64,000 nucleotides of DNA from positions 1 to 64,000 of the forward strand of contig CALDJX010000608.1 in NCBI GenBank assembly GCA_937899075.1. Direction: 5' to 3'. A model generated the notes under the pieces. The model was given only the letters and a program-made list of their open reading frames with translations. It was not told the origin of the DNA and did not search any database. The stretch is from an uncultured Planctomyces sp. (GTDB lineage Bacteria; Planctomycetota; Planctomycetia; Planctomycetales; Planctomycetaceae). Both the position numbers and the translations under genes were made by a program. Of the stretch, positions 42,993-51,887 are shown piece by piece; the first letter of the stretch is position 1, and the number at the start of each line of letters is the position of its first letter.

Positions 42993-44181
42993 TCGTAATC
43001 TGGATGATTCTTGCGGTGTGGCCTTTGCTTTCTTTGTTCGCGGCATCGCTGATGCGGAGTTTCAGGATGTGGTCGCTTGCGGAAAGGTCGGCGGCGAACA
43101 TGACTGTTCTTGGATAATGCAGGCCCTTGCTGTAGCGGTGGAAGAGGTCGACTTTCTTGAAGGATCCGCCATCGATGCTGGCTTCGACAATCCCGGCATC
43201 GGGGCCAGCGACGACGAAAGCGCCGATGGCCTGGCCGTTGAAGTTGATCGTTGATTCCGAACCGGGCTCCGTCGCGCAGAGCAGTGGGATGTTTGTAAAG
43301 CGTTCTCGCTTACCGCCAGGAATGTTCTTCCAGTCGGGCTGGTGAACTTTCCAGCCGTGATCAGTTGACGCTGTTTCCAAAGCTTGAAATTGACCGTTGG
43401 AATAGCTGCCTTTGTCGAGCTGTTTCTCGGGGACGGCGTGAGCGGTCAGTTTTGCGGACTGATCCAACGGCTTCGCCCAGGCGTCGTTGAGCAACGTTTT
43501 AATCATGTCCGCGCCGATGCGATTTCCCGCTGGTTTGGGGTGAGTTCCGCCGTACTCCGCCCAGGTCAGCGTTCCGGCCGTAATTCGGTCGGCGGCTTCG
43601 CGAGCCAGATGAATTGTCGACACGTTGTAATACTCAAGCACCGCCGCGTGGCTGCCCATCGAAGTCGGCGTCTTGCCCTGCTGAAGCAATTCCAGCATGC
43701 CGGGATTCACGAAGAACGTGACGACCATGTCCATGTTCGGATTGTGCTTCCGGCACTGCCGAATGATGCCTTCCATGCCGCGGATGCACTCTCGGCGAGC
43801 GTGGCCGGCGTCCTGGTCATCGTTCACGGCGAACTCGATAAAGAACAGATCGACTGGCCCTTTCGAAAGGACGTCTCGGTTCAACCTGAACGCGCCCGTC
43901 GTCGAGCACGTTGACGAGATTCCTGCCGCGGTGAAGGTGAACTCCGTTTCCGGATACCGCTTCTGCAGGTCTTCGCACACCATCGGGCGGTAGCCGTTCA
44001 TTTCAGTAATCGATCCGCCGATGAACGCGACGTGCCCTTTCTTCTCCCGCTCAAATTTGATCTGCGAGTTTGTGTAAGAACCTCGGCTGATGATGTTTCG
44101 ATTCGGCTCGGCGGCTTTCGAGAAAGTCGGACCGACGAACAGAGTGGCGACCAGGCAGGGAACGAGGAGTCTGTTGAACAT
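42985..44181 (-). CDS. Exported SGNH/GDSL hydrolase, 398 aa
   Basis: Probable secreted esterase or acyl hydrolase acting on carbohydrate or lipid esters. A signal peptide (1-23) is followed by block I, HVAFIGGSITEMNGYR, with the catalytic Ser57; block II/III residues lie in FTAAGISSTCS and FFIEFAVNDDQD. In block V, YGGTHPKPAGN has the catalytic His but Gly instead of the usual Asp three residues before. A beta-sandwich-like C-terminal domain (about 255-398) ends in IIQITIN. No typical Shine-Dalgarno site precedes the ATG. It converges with the flippase gene. Confidence 0.85.
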   Translation of the reverse strand: MFNRLLVPCLVATLFVGPTFSKAAEPNRNIISRGSYTNSQIKFEREKKGHVAFIGGSITEMNGYRPMVCEDLQKRYPETEFTFTAAGISSTCSTTGAFRLNRDVLSKGPVDLFFIEFAVNDDQDAGHARRECIRGMEGIIRQCRKHNPNMDMVVTFFVNPGMLELLQQGKTPTSMGSHAAVLEYYNVSTIHLAREAADRITAGTLTWAEYGGTHPKPAGNRIGADMIKTLLNDAWAKPLDQSAKLTAHAVPEKQLDKGSYSNGQFQALETASTDHGWKVHQPDWKNIPGGKRERFTNIPLLCATEPGSESTINFNGQAIGAFVVAGPDAGIVEASIDGGSFKKVDLFHRYSKGLHYPRTVMFAADLSASDHILKLRISDAANKESKGHTARIIQITIN

Positions 44182-44213
44182 CGGAGGCGGATCTTTCTAT
44201 TCGAAAAGAACGG

Positions 44214-44294
44214 GACGCAGAGACCGCTGAGGACTCGCAGAGAAGAAAGGAGAGCTCTCCGCGAACTCTGCACTTTCCTTGGCGATCTCTGCGA
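44214..44294. repeat. Repeat D, copy 2 (degenerate inverted repeat)
   Basis: CGCAGAGACCGCTGAGGACT near the left and CTTTCCTTGGCGATCTCTGC near the right form imperfect arms of about 30 bases. The period and composition match the other D copies (CGCAGAG-type). It lies just upstream of the SGNH hydrolase. Confidence 0.65.
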
Positions 44295-44316
44295 TGAAGA
44301 CTCGACGAAGCATGGC

Positions 44317-44562
44317 TCAGTCGAGGTTCTTGTGAGTGCCGTCGCAGCGAGGTTCGTTGCCGGTGTGTTTGCAGGCGCAGAGATGAGCGTCTTCGTCTTT
44401 CTCGGCGGTGAACACGTTGGGGACAAACGACGTGCCTTTGTGTTTGCCGTCACAGAAGGGCTGCCCTTCCGAAAGTCCGCAGGTGCAGAAGGCGTATTTC
44501 TTGCCAGCTTCGAGCGACACTTTGATGGGAGCTTTGCCGGCGATTGTTGGTTTGTCGGACAT
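44317..44562 (-). CDS. Double CDGSH-type iron-sulfur protein, 81 aa
   Basis: Small protein expected to bind two [2Fe-2S] clusters with 3Cys-1His ligation. The two motifs are CTCGLSEGQPFCDGKH (Cys26, Cys28, Cys37, His41) and CACKHTGNEPRCDGTH (Cys62, Cys64, Cys73, His77); both ligand sets are complete. No membrane anchor is present, so it is cytoplasmic, unlike mitochondrial mitoNEET. Electron transfer or redox sensing is likely, but the partner is unknown. AGGAA seven bases before the ATG supports the start. Confidence 0.95.
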   Translation of the reverse strand: MSDKPTIAGKAPIKVSLEAGKKYAFCTCGLSEGQPFCDGKHKGTSFVPNVFTAEKDEDAHLCACKHTGNEPRCDGTHKNLD

Positions 44563-44870
44563 GGTCGGTTTCCTGGCAGGTCACGAGTTCAAGAAGTGAA
44601 TTCACACAACGGACTCTTTCCGTCGCGGCGGAGTAGTCTATTCGTTGGAGGCGTCTCGACGCACCACTGACCGGAACGGTGCGTCGAGACGCTCCCTGTG
44701 AAATGATCGCCTGCCTTTCAGTGTTCGTAATCGGCCGCTGGTCTGACGCAAAGGCGCTAAGCCGCAGAGTTTCGCAAAGAGCTTCATTTGACTCTTTGCG
44801 TACCTTCGCGTCTCCGCGACTTTGCGTCAGATTCACGAATTCCAATCCTTGTTTTCGTGGGATGCACCAC
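44563..44870. other. Intergenic region with repeat D copy 3
   Basis: 308 bases with no gene seen. The dominant item is the 38-bp-armed inverted repeat at 44744-44829. The promoter of the CDGSH gene should lie near 44570-44640. Confidence 0.5.
44744..44829. repeat. Repeat D, copy 3 (38-bp arms)
   Basis: Arms at 44744-44781 and 44792-44829 of equal length around a 10-base spacer. Outer ends are TGACGCAAAG and CTTTGCGTCA, inner ends GCAAAGAG and CTCTTTGC; mismatches cluster in the middle. Confidence 0.85.
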
Positions 44871-45917
44871 TCAGCGGTCGAAGTCCGACAGGTCGGCTCC
44901 CAGGCGATCGGCCAGTTCGTTGATCTGCCGCCAGGTTTCGTCGGGGATCGGGACGCCTTCGGATCGACGTTGAGCGTCGCGGCGGAGTTCGATTTCTCCT
45001 GGGAGGAGGATCTCTTCGACGCCTGGCTGCTTGCGGCAACTCTTAATGGAGTCGACGTAGGTTTCCATCAGCGCGTCGTATTCGGCCCGGTCGATAAACT
45101 GCGCGACATCGACAAAGTACATCCACACTCCGTTGGCTCCGCGCGGGAGATCCGTTCGGCAAACGCCGCTGCCCGAAAGCATCCCGCCGAACACGTCGAT
45201 CATCATTGACATGCCCGAGCCTTTGAATCCAAGCGATCCGCCCAGCGGCAACAACGCTCCACCGTCGTAAAACTTTTGCGGCTCGGTCGTCGGGTTTCCT
45301 TCCGAGTCGATGATCCAGCCCTCGGGCACCTGGTCGCCTTTCTGCAAAGCGACTCGCACTTTGCCCTCGGCCGTAGCGCTGGTTGTCATGTCGAGAACCA
45401 GCGACGAGTCTCGCCAAGGTGCGGACATGGAGATCGGATTCGTTCCAAGCTTTCGCTCGATCCCGCCGAACGGGGCCACGCCGCCGGGGCCGGGAGCGTT
45501 GACCGCCATTGTGGTTGAGCAACCCTGCTCGGCGGCTTTCTTCGAGTACGAACCCAGACGCCCAACATGGTTGCAGTTGCGAATCATGACCGTCGCGGTT
45601 CCGACGTTTCGCGCGAGTTCAACTCCGCGTTCAACAGCCAGACTGGCGGCCACCTGACCGAAATTGAAGTTGGCATCCAGAATCAGGAACGAGCCGCCGG
45701 ATCGTACCGTCTCGACCGGCGCTCCCAGCTTCACGAATCCGTCATCGATAAACTGGACATACTGCATCAGCCGCATCACGCCGTGACTGTCGTGCCCGAC
45801 GGCGTTTGCCTCGGCCAGTTCTTTGGAAACGATTTGTGCATCAGCCGCTGGTGCGCCGGCAGCTTCGAGAATCTTCAGTGCGAGAGCCTGGAGATCGGAG
45901 ACGGAAAATGTCGGCAT
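44871..45917 (-). CDS. Ldh2-family malate/lactate-type NAD(P)-dependent dehydrogenase, 348 aa
   Basis: Member of the Ldh2 (malate/L-lactate/ureidoglycolate/2,3-diketo-L-gulonate reductase) family, cytoplasmic. The catalytic motif GHDSHGVMRL (His45 in the family position) is near the N-terminus, followed by GQVAASLAVERG, VMIRNCNHVGRLG and VAPFGGIERKLGTNPISMSAP, then GFKGSGMSMMIDVFGGMLSG. Length is typical. The specific substrate cannot be decided from sequence. GGAG lies ten bases upstream of the ATG. The C-terminal part has the DVAQFIDRAEYDALMETYVD region expected (shortened motif: RAEYDALM). Confidence 0.93.
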   Translation of the reverse strand: MPTFSVSDLQALALKILEAAGAPAADAQIVSKELAEANAVGHDSHGVMRLMQYVQFIDDGFVKLGAPVETVRSGGSFLILDANFNFGQVAASLAVERGVELARNVGTATVMIRNCNHVGRLGSYSKKAAEQGCSTTMAVNAPGPGGVAPFGGIERKLGTNPISMSAPWRDSSLVLDMTTSATAEGKVRVALQKGDQVPEGWIIDSEGNPTTEPQKFYDGGALLPLGGSLGFKGSGMSMMIDVFGGMLSGSGVCRTDLPRGANGVWMYFVDVAQFIDRAEYDALMETYVDSIKSCRKQPGVEEILLPGEIELRRDAQRRSEGVPIPDETWRQINELADRLGADLSDFDR

Positions 45918-46620
45918 GGTGGATCAACTCCGGAAAATCAGGTTCTGGCAGACAGTTTGACCTGCCGGCGTTCAGGAAGCACACGACGGTGCGAACTTTG
46001 CGGCGAGGATACGAACACTGCCGCTCAGGTCGCTACCGTCCGAGACGTGGAGTTTCCGCTGAAACAACTTCCGGTTTCGCCGAGATGGCGAGGCTCGCTC
46101 AGACGCGTTGCCGGACATTCCCGGCGGAGACAGGAGCGAACTCAAGGCGCCGCACGCGGCCTTGATCACACTTTGGCCCACCTGCCCGTACGACGGACTT
46201 CCCAGAAGCGCCCGACATTGCCTGCACTTGACGTGGCTCGCCGCTGAGTTCGGGCAAGAGGGGGCATGCGGTGTTGTTGATCGCGGCTGGCTTGTTGAAT
46301 TGGTTTGAGTCGATTTTCGGCTGGTGGACGACTCGGCCGTCGGGATGACCTCGCCCAAAGCTCGCAGTTACTCTTCGTTGTTATCCGCAGGCCGTCTTCA
46401 GGCGGGCGTTGCGCAGGGAAGTGGCTCGAAGAATGTTCCACGCGGTCAGCTTCAGCATCACCGATTGCTTCACCGGCGGCATCGTGCCCAAGACGGGCAA
46501 CGTGTGTAGACACGCGAGGGGATGAGTTGTTTATCGGCAAGTGTTCAAGTCCATCAACAGCGATTTATCCAGAAAACATCAGCGGCGAACCAGTCTGCAC
46601 ATCTCCGCAGCGGAGCTCGC
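45918..46620. other. Intergenic stretch without a credible intact gene; possible degraded coding sequence
   Basis: 703 bases. Open frames exist on both strands but with unlikely compositions and no Shine-Dalgarno sites. On the minus strand a faint zinc-ribbon-like trace (CPNSAASHVKCRQC) is seen in one frame and a related ACP trace in another, around 46190-46290, as if a small gene had decayed. This is weak. Confidence 0.35.
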
Positions 46621-47425
46621 TCAAAAGAAGTTTCCGCCGCCTTGAAAACCGCCTCCGAGGCCTTTGTTGCGGCGTTTCTTTTTACCGTCCGAGCCAAATA
46701 AGCCTTCCTGCTTCGGCTCTTCAGGAGGCTTGATTCGCTGCTCGCTGATTCGTTTTGCGGCTCGCAGGAACGTAAGAAGTCGTTGGACCTCGACGAGCCC
46801 TTCCGGAGACTGGCGGACGACAAGTGATTGGGGCGCCTGAACCATGCTGACGGTGCCTCCGCTGCCGTCGATTCGTTCCCACAGCCCGTCCGTCTCCTGC
46901 TCAACAAGGCGAGCAAGCGACTTCCAGCTTTTTCGGTCTTCGGTCACAAGGTCCGATACCGGAAAGATTCCCGTTGTCAGTTTGAAACTACCGATTTCAA
47001 CCGTTGTCACTATTACGACTGCATCTTCAACGACATATCCCATCTCCCACTCACCGAGCAGAAGCTTCAGGATAGTTTGCACCGGGACATTACTAACCTG
47101 CAGTGTGACGGGGGTGTCGGTGCGGATGCCGGCATTTTCGAGGTCAATTAAGTCGAGGATGATCGGGATGCCAGTGGTCTCAGAAACGGATTTCAGTGCG
47201 TCAGCGAGTGGCAGCTTTTTAAAGTTGACCGACGTCTTTCCGTGGAGCTTCTGGTAGATCTCGGCGGCCGCGTCGGAGATTCCAGGAAAGAGCGGTTCGA
47301 CGAAATCTTCCGGGAGGGGTCGTGCCCCCGGGAAAGGGTGACTCGTTGACCTGAGCGGCTGCGAAGCCACACGCGGCTCCGGCGAGAAGAATCAGGCTGA
47401 ACTGGATGATCGCTGGGCGTCGCAT
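46621..47425 (-). pseudogene. STN/secretin-N-like exported protein, apparent single-base frameshift
   Basis: A protein of about 268 codons split over two frames. From ATG 47425 (GGAG seven bases upstream) frame 1 gives a clear signal peptide (RRPAIIQFSLILLAGAACGF) up to NESPFPGG. From there frame 2 continues with LPEDFVEPLFPGISD and an STN/secretin short N-terminal-like domain: LPLADALKSVSETTGIPIIL and LQVSNVPVQTILKLLLGEW. The C-terminus is Lys/Gly-rich (KKKRRNKGLGGGFQGGG). Both frames pass through a G5 run (47325-47329), and losing one base there rejoins them. Frame 2 alone would lack a signal. It follows the BatA/VWA gene by 51 bases. It may be a pseudogene, a sequencing error or a slippage site. 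Confidence 0.78.
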
Positions 47426-47476
47426 GTTGTATCTCCGGAAATGGGAGCGTCAGTATGCAGCGTCTGCGACCTTGAG

Positions 47477-50203
47477 TCATGCGTTTTGTGGAGCGATTTC
47501 TGGTCGGCGGTTGGGCCAGGCGAGGATCAGCATTTCGGTCAGCAGGAAGATCAGAACGGCGCCGACCAGCCACTTCCAGAGATCGCGGCCGCGGATGCGG
47601 GCTCCTTCGACGCTGATCGTTTCGTCGGCCTCCAGCCAGCGGTAACCGTCGACGCCGGCTCGTTCTTCGAAAGCCATCGCGTCGAGTGTTTCCAGCTGAG
47701 ATTCCTCGGGCGGGCAGTTGAATGCCAGTCTCGTCGAACGTGAACCTTCGGATGCCTGAGCGGCACCGTTCTCTGCGATGTCCGTTGAAGTTGACACGAC
47801 GTCGTAGTGTCCGTTGTTGACGGCTCGGTGAATCCGCAGGCCGTATCGTTCGGCACTCAGAGCTTCGACTGAAACTGCGTCACGGATTCCGTCCGGCATA
47901 ACGAGCTCCCAGCGAAGCTGATCAGAACGTCGAGCGGGCAACGTAACGACGTCTCCCGTTTCATAGTTGCGGCGCGGCAGCGTGTCTTCCAGAAGTTGCC
48001 GCAGCATTCGGTCGAACATCAGAATCGCGTTTGTTGAGGTCAACGTGTTCCAGCTCGAAAACAGCCCGGACGAAAGAAAGAAAGACCGACCGGCACCAAT
48101 GCGTCGCTCTGTCAGAAACGGGCGTTCTTCCAGCGTGTACCTTGCCAGGATTCGCGGCCGCGAACGTTCGGCGAGTTCGTCCGGTGATAGTTCTTCCAGA
48201 CGAGCCAGTTCGTCCGTGTCAGCCCAGCTCAGCCATCGCGGCTGGACTTCACGTCGGCGAGCTTCGTAGAATGCGCGTTCCGAAATCTGATCGTCGCTGA
48301 GGTTGCCTTGTCGATCGAGTTCGTCCCAGTCCGCACGGCTGGTGTCGGATGCTGAAAGCAGTTCGCGGCTCGTAGCAATACGTTTGGTTTCCGTTTTGAT
48401 AAGTGCGTCGATGAATGCCTGGTCGGTTTCGGCGGCGACCGCTTTGAAAAAGATGGGCGTGCGATAAAGATCGGTCAGAGAATCCTGAGACTCGCCTTCG
48501 ATCAGAAAGAAGTCGTGCTGCAGCGAGCGGAAGTCCAGATAGAACGGTTCGAGTTGCCCGACGGCGACTTCGGGAAGCTGACCAACCGGTTCGGTCGTTA
48601 ACTGAGTTGGAAGAATTCCCGCACCGTCGAGCCACGCCTTCGCCGCCCATTCGCTCGCGTCGAAATCAGCTCCGGCTGCGATGACCAGTGAACCGCCTTG
48701 CTCGACGTACTGCCGAAGCAGCGGCACGGACTCACCCGGCGATTCAACTCCGGCGATGACCACCAACCGGGCGTCGCTGAGCACTTCTTCTGTCAGGCGG
48801 TCGATCGTCAGATGGCGGATTCGCACAAGCTGCCGGTTGACTTCTTCATCCGTCGAAGTTTGTGGCGCGAGCAGGCGACGCAGTCGGTAAGTCTCGCCAA
48901 TTTCACCTCGGTCAGGATTTTCGGTGTCGCCGTACTGGTCGACAAAGACGACAGGCAGTCCGGCTACGACCGGCACGACAATGTGTCGCGAGTTGTCTCG
49001 CAACAGTCGGTCGCCGACTCCACCTTCCACACTTGCGGTCACCGTTGCTCGTACAAAAGTTGCCTCCGAGATCCCGGTACCCAGCGCGCCTGTGTCTGAA
49101 ATATTGTCGAGCCTTTGTCGAAACTCGACCTGCCTTGCCTGACCAGGTTCCAGATCGATGACCCGGCTGGCGATTTCGGCTCCGTCGATCGAAAGTTGAA
49201 TCTGCACGTTGGTTAGAGGGTGGCTGCCGGCGTGCTGGACTGTGGCGAGGAAGACAGCTGGCGTCTCCGTATCGGCAACGCCGTCCTGGAGTTCGAATTC
49301 GCTGACCCAGACGTTTTCAATTACTTCGGGCGCGATTCGCATGATTTGAAAGTCGGGCAAGGCCGCGAGCTGGCTGGCGTTCGTCCCGCCGGCCCAGAGG
49401 TTTGCCTGTTGATCGCTGATCAGCACGACTCGTTTAGATGGAAGTTCCGGAACCTGTCGACAGGCCGCGATCGCCTGGTCGATCGCAAAGTTGGCTCGAC
49501 CGATTCGATCGACAACCTTGATCCGATCGAGAGCCGCTCGCGCGTCCGACTTGTTTCGATAGGCACTCGTCGTGTCCGCTTCGTCTGAACCGCACAACGG
49601 CAGAATGTTGATGTGGCTGCCCGAAGGAAGAGCGTCGATAAACTCGGCAGCTTTCGTGCGAGCTCGATCAAGCAGCGTGCCTTCCAGAGATTCGTAGCCC
49701 ATGCTCATCGAATTATCGATCAGCAGCACGGCGTGAATCGGCTGCCGGCTGGTGAGCACTCCCAGCCCCTGGTCGTTCGCCCCTCGAAACATGCTGAAGA
49801 CCCCGAGCGCTCCCAGGCCGACACACAGAGCGCACGCACCGAACGCCAGGCCGCGAGTCTTACTGGTCGAAGTGAGAATCCCGCTGGCGGCTGTCGCGAC
49901 GGCTCCGACGATAGCCAGAGCCGTGCCGATTCCAACCAGCATCGTCCATGAAGAAACTCCTGACAGAAACGGACGCGCCAGAGCCGCTCCGAAAATCACG
50001 ACGGCCAGACAACGCAGAACCAGCACGAGCAGGTCGCGAAGCTGCACGGCTCGGCGGCTTCGCTGCATCGCCTGACGCAGAAAGTCCATCGCCGCCCACT
50101 CGACGACTCGAAAGCGGCGACGGTTCAGCAGGTGAATGATGATCGGACCGGCCGCGGCGATCAGACCTGCGATCGCAAACGTGCCGGCAAAGAACTTGAA
50201 CAT
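47477..50203 (-). CDS. BatA/von Willebrand factor A membrane protein, 908 aa
   Basis: Membrane protein with an N-terminal BatA domain (about 1-75: IIIHLLNRRRFRVVEWAAMDFL, shortened here to HLLNRRRFRVV) between hydrophobic segments. A VWA domain starts at about residue 160, with the metal-binding DNSMS (DxSxS) in AVLLIDNSMSMG. Further beta-rich domains fill the rest, including a second Rossmann-like piece (GGSLVIAAGADFD), and a C-terminal membrane helix (LVGAVLIFLLTEMLIL) ends the protein. Such proteins often work with MoxR ATPases; no moxR is adjacent here. The Shine-Dalgarno site is weak. The STN-like gene follows in the same direction. Confidence 0.9.
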   Translation of the reverse strand: MFKFFAGTFAIAGLIAAAGPIIIHLLNRRRFRVVEWAAMDFLRQAMQRSRRAVQLRDLLVLVLRCLAVVIFGAALARPFLSGVSSWTMLVGIGTALAIVGAVATAASGILTSTSKTRGLAFGACALCVGLGALGVFSMFRGANDQGLGVLTSRQPIHAVLLIDNSMSMGYESLEGTLLDRARTKAAEFIDALPSGSHINILPLCGSDEADTTSAYRNKSDARAALDRIKVVDRIGRANFAIDQAIAACRQVPELPSKRVVLISDQQANLWAGGTNASQLAALPDFQIMRIAPEVIENVWVSEFELQDGVADTETPAVFLATVQHAGSHPLTNVQIQLSIDGAEIASRVIDLEPGQARQVEFRQRLDNISDTGALGTGISEATFVRATVTASVEGGVGDRLLRDNSRHIVVPVVAGLPVVFVDQYGDTENPDRGEIGETYRLRRLLAPQTSTDEEVNRQLVRIRHLTIDRLTEEVLSDARLVVIAGVESPGESVPLLRQYVEQGGSLVIAAGADFDASEWAAKAWLDGAGILPTQLTTEPVGQLPEVAVGQLEPFYLDFRSLQHDFFLIEGESQDSLTDLYRTPIFFKAVAAETDQAFIDALIKTETKRIATSRELLSASDTSRADWDELDRQGNLSDDQISERAFYEARRREVQPRWLSWADTDELARLEELSPDELAERSRPRILARYTLEERPFLTERRIGAGRSFFLSSGLFSSWNTLTSTNAILMFDRMLRQLLEDTLPRRNYETGDVVTLPARRSDQLRWELVMPDGIRDAVSVEALSAERYGLRIHRAVNNGHYDVVSTSTDIAENGAAQASEGSRSTRLAFNCPPEESQLETLDAMAFEERAGVDGYRWLEADETISVEGARIRGRDLWKWLVGAVLIFLLTEMLILAWPNRRPEIAPQNA

Positions 50204-50311
50204 GGAAGTTGATCCGCGGGTGGTAACTCAAGAGTTAGAAGTAGAACTTCAACGCAGACAGTTCAACATTGCAAGGAACCGGAAACGGCCAAACTTGAGA
50301 TCGAAGTTTTT

Positions 50312-50395
50312 GAACCACGAATGGACACGAAGAAACACGAATGATCCATTAAAAGAGGAAATTGATTCGTGTCTATGGATGTCCATTCGTGGTTC
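50312..50395. repeat. Repeat D, copy 4 (31-bp arms)
   Basis: Arms 50312-50342 and 50365-50395. The outer 13 bases (GAACCACGAATGG) pair perfectly with CCATTCGTGGTTC; a few mismatches lie within. Confidence 0.88.
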
Positions 50396-50513
50396 CTGAT
50401 TCCGACAGCGTGGCATCGGCAGGACATGGTTGGTTGACTGTGTTTCCTCGTTTTCTCCGGCTTGAATTTGTTGTTCGAGTTGCTTGGATGCATCATTCAA
50501 AAACGAAGTATTG

Positions 50514-50583
50514 ACCACGGAAGGCACTGACTTACACGGAATTCAGATGAACGTTTTCCGTGTAATTCCGTGTTTTCCGTGGT
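50514..50583. repeat. Repeat D, copy 5 (27-bp arms)
   Basis: Arms 50514-50540 and 50557-50583 with ACCACGGAA outside and TTACACGGA inside, opposite TCCGTGTAA and TTCCGTGGT. Spacer 16 bases. Confidence 0.85.
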
Positions 50584-50626
50584 TTATTTCTTCGAGTGTT
50601 GATTGAAAGAAACGGGGTGTTGGTTG

Positions 50627-50652
50627 ACTTCGTCAGGCGGAGGCTGACCTAC
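50627..50652. repeat. Dispersed repeat C, single copy
   Basis: Reverse orientation relative to 18226-18251, differing at two positions from the right arm at 41846-41871. Begins ACTTCGTCAGGC and ends GACCTAC. Confidence 0.85.
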
Positions 50653-50860
50653 TACATTGCCGTGCAGGTCGAACTGCTGGCGACTGCGGCGAAGCTTGCC
50701 CGGCACGGCAGCGAGTTCTGGGTGGTCCGCCCGCGAGTCAGCCTGTCGAAAGTAACGGGACTCGATGCGGTCGTCGGAGCACGCTACCTCGGAGTTCAAC
50801 CGGGGTCGCCGGGCTCGGACGCACGATTTGAATTTGAGGTATCCGGACAGACTTCTGGGA

Positions 50861-51757
50861 TCAGTCAGCGAGAGCAGTCGCGACGCGAACAGAAACTTCG
50901 TCGTACAGATCGGCGGGAAGCACTCCGGACTTCGCAGAGGCAAGGTTCTCGGCGAGATGCTCCGCGTTGCATGTCCCCACAATCGTCGTATGACAATGAG
51001 GGTGCGACATCGTGTACCGCAGGATCAATTCGGCACGTGACATTTCAGCGGGCAGGACTTCGTCGAGCTTTGCGGTCGACCAGACCGCGTTCAAAGCTTC
51101 GCGTTGAATCTCCGCGTCCGGTCCACCTTGAGCGACGCCACCACGGATGATAATGCCGGCCCCAGTTTCTGCCGCTTTCGTAATCAGATCGTGATGCTTC
51201 GGTGCCAGGCACGAATAGGGGATCTGAAACGTGTCGAAGACGTGGAGCTCAATCATTCCCGGCAGATTGGGCAGCGAGCTCGACGATCCAATGAAGCGAA
51301 TCATTCCCTGATCCCGAAAGCTCATCAACGTTTCGATCAAACCGGCGCGCTGAAGAGATTCCGCATCGCCGCCGTGAAACTGCAGGATGTCGATGCAGTC
51401 GGTTTGGAGCCGTTTGAGACTCGTTTCCAGATTCTTTGCGACGACGTCGCGATCCCAGACATGGTCGATTTCAAGATGGTCGTCATGCTGGGTGTAAACA
51501 CAGCCACATTTGGTGGCGAGGTAGAACTCGCTTCTGCGGCCACTGATGTATCGGCCGATTCGTTCTTCGCTGACTCCGTAGTCCGGTGACGTATCAATGA
51601 AGTTAATCCCGGCGTCGAGCACGGAATTCAGAAACTCATCGGCAGCATCCTCGCTGACAACACGCACGCCCCAGGTCTTCGGGCCGCGCAAGCCCATACT
51701 TCCGTAGCCGAGTTGCGTTACTTCCAGACCTGTGCGGCCAAGAGTTTTCTTGAGCAT
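50861..51757 (-). CDS. Aldo/keto reductase, 298 aa
   Basis: NADPH-dependent oxidoreductase of the AKR barrel. Marks in order: the opening LGRTGLEVTQLGYGSMG, FIDTSPDYGVSEERIGRYI with the catalytic Asp and Tyr, ATKCG with Lys, and LQFHGGDAESLQRAGLI with His. FIGSSSSLPNL and late SAKSGVL are cofactor-side regions. The start MLKKTLGRTG at 51757 matches family starts; GGGAA lies eight bases upstream. A longer frame begins at 51874 with a Ser/Leu/Arg-rich extension and no site. It may be the last gene of the flotillin/ATPase transcript, since the ATPase stop is about 130 bases upstream on the same strand. Confidence 0.9.
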   Translation of the reverse strand: MLKKTLGRTGLEVTQLGYGSMGLRGPKTWGVRVVSEDAADEFLNSVLDAGINFIDTSPDYGVSEERIGRYISGRRSEFYLATKCGCVYTQHDDHLEIDHVWDRDVVAKNLETSLKRLQTDCIDILQFHGGDAESLQRAGLIETLMSFRDQGMIRFIGSSSSLPNLPGMIELHVFDTFQIPYSCLAPKHHDLITKAAETGAGIIIRGGVAQGGPDAEIQREALNAVWSTAKLDEVLPAEMSRAELILRYTMSHPHCHTTIVGTCNAEHLAENLASAKSGVLPADLYDEVSVRVATALAD

Positions 51758-51887
51758 GTCAGCAGATTCCCGATCAGCAGGTAAGCGGTGGCCGTCATCC
51801 ATCAATGTGACGGTGAGGCGTAACCTACTTTCTGCGGCGTGGGAATTCAGTCGTGCGAGCGATAGCCTGCTCATTCACGAGCGGAGT

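Larger units (their letters stand above)
50204..50860. other. Repeat-rich intergenic region without a gene
   Basis: 657 bases holding two D-type inverted repeats (50312-50395 and 50514-50583) and one C-type unit (50627-50652). Open frames over it are repeat translations. It separates the VWA gene from the aldo/keto reductase gene, both on the minus strand. Confidence 0.6.

Noticed and set aside
45972-46358. Minus-strand frame with a zinc-ribbon-like CPNSAASHVKCRQC
   Set aside because: Only one cysteine pair is intact, no start signal is visible and the remainder is low-information; at most a gene remnant.
50584-50982. Minus-strand frame upstream of the VWA gene
   Set aside because: It runs through repeat C and the end of the aldo/keto reductase gene, so it is a chance frame.
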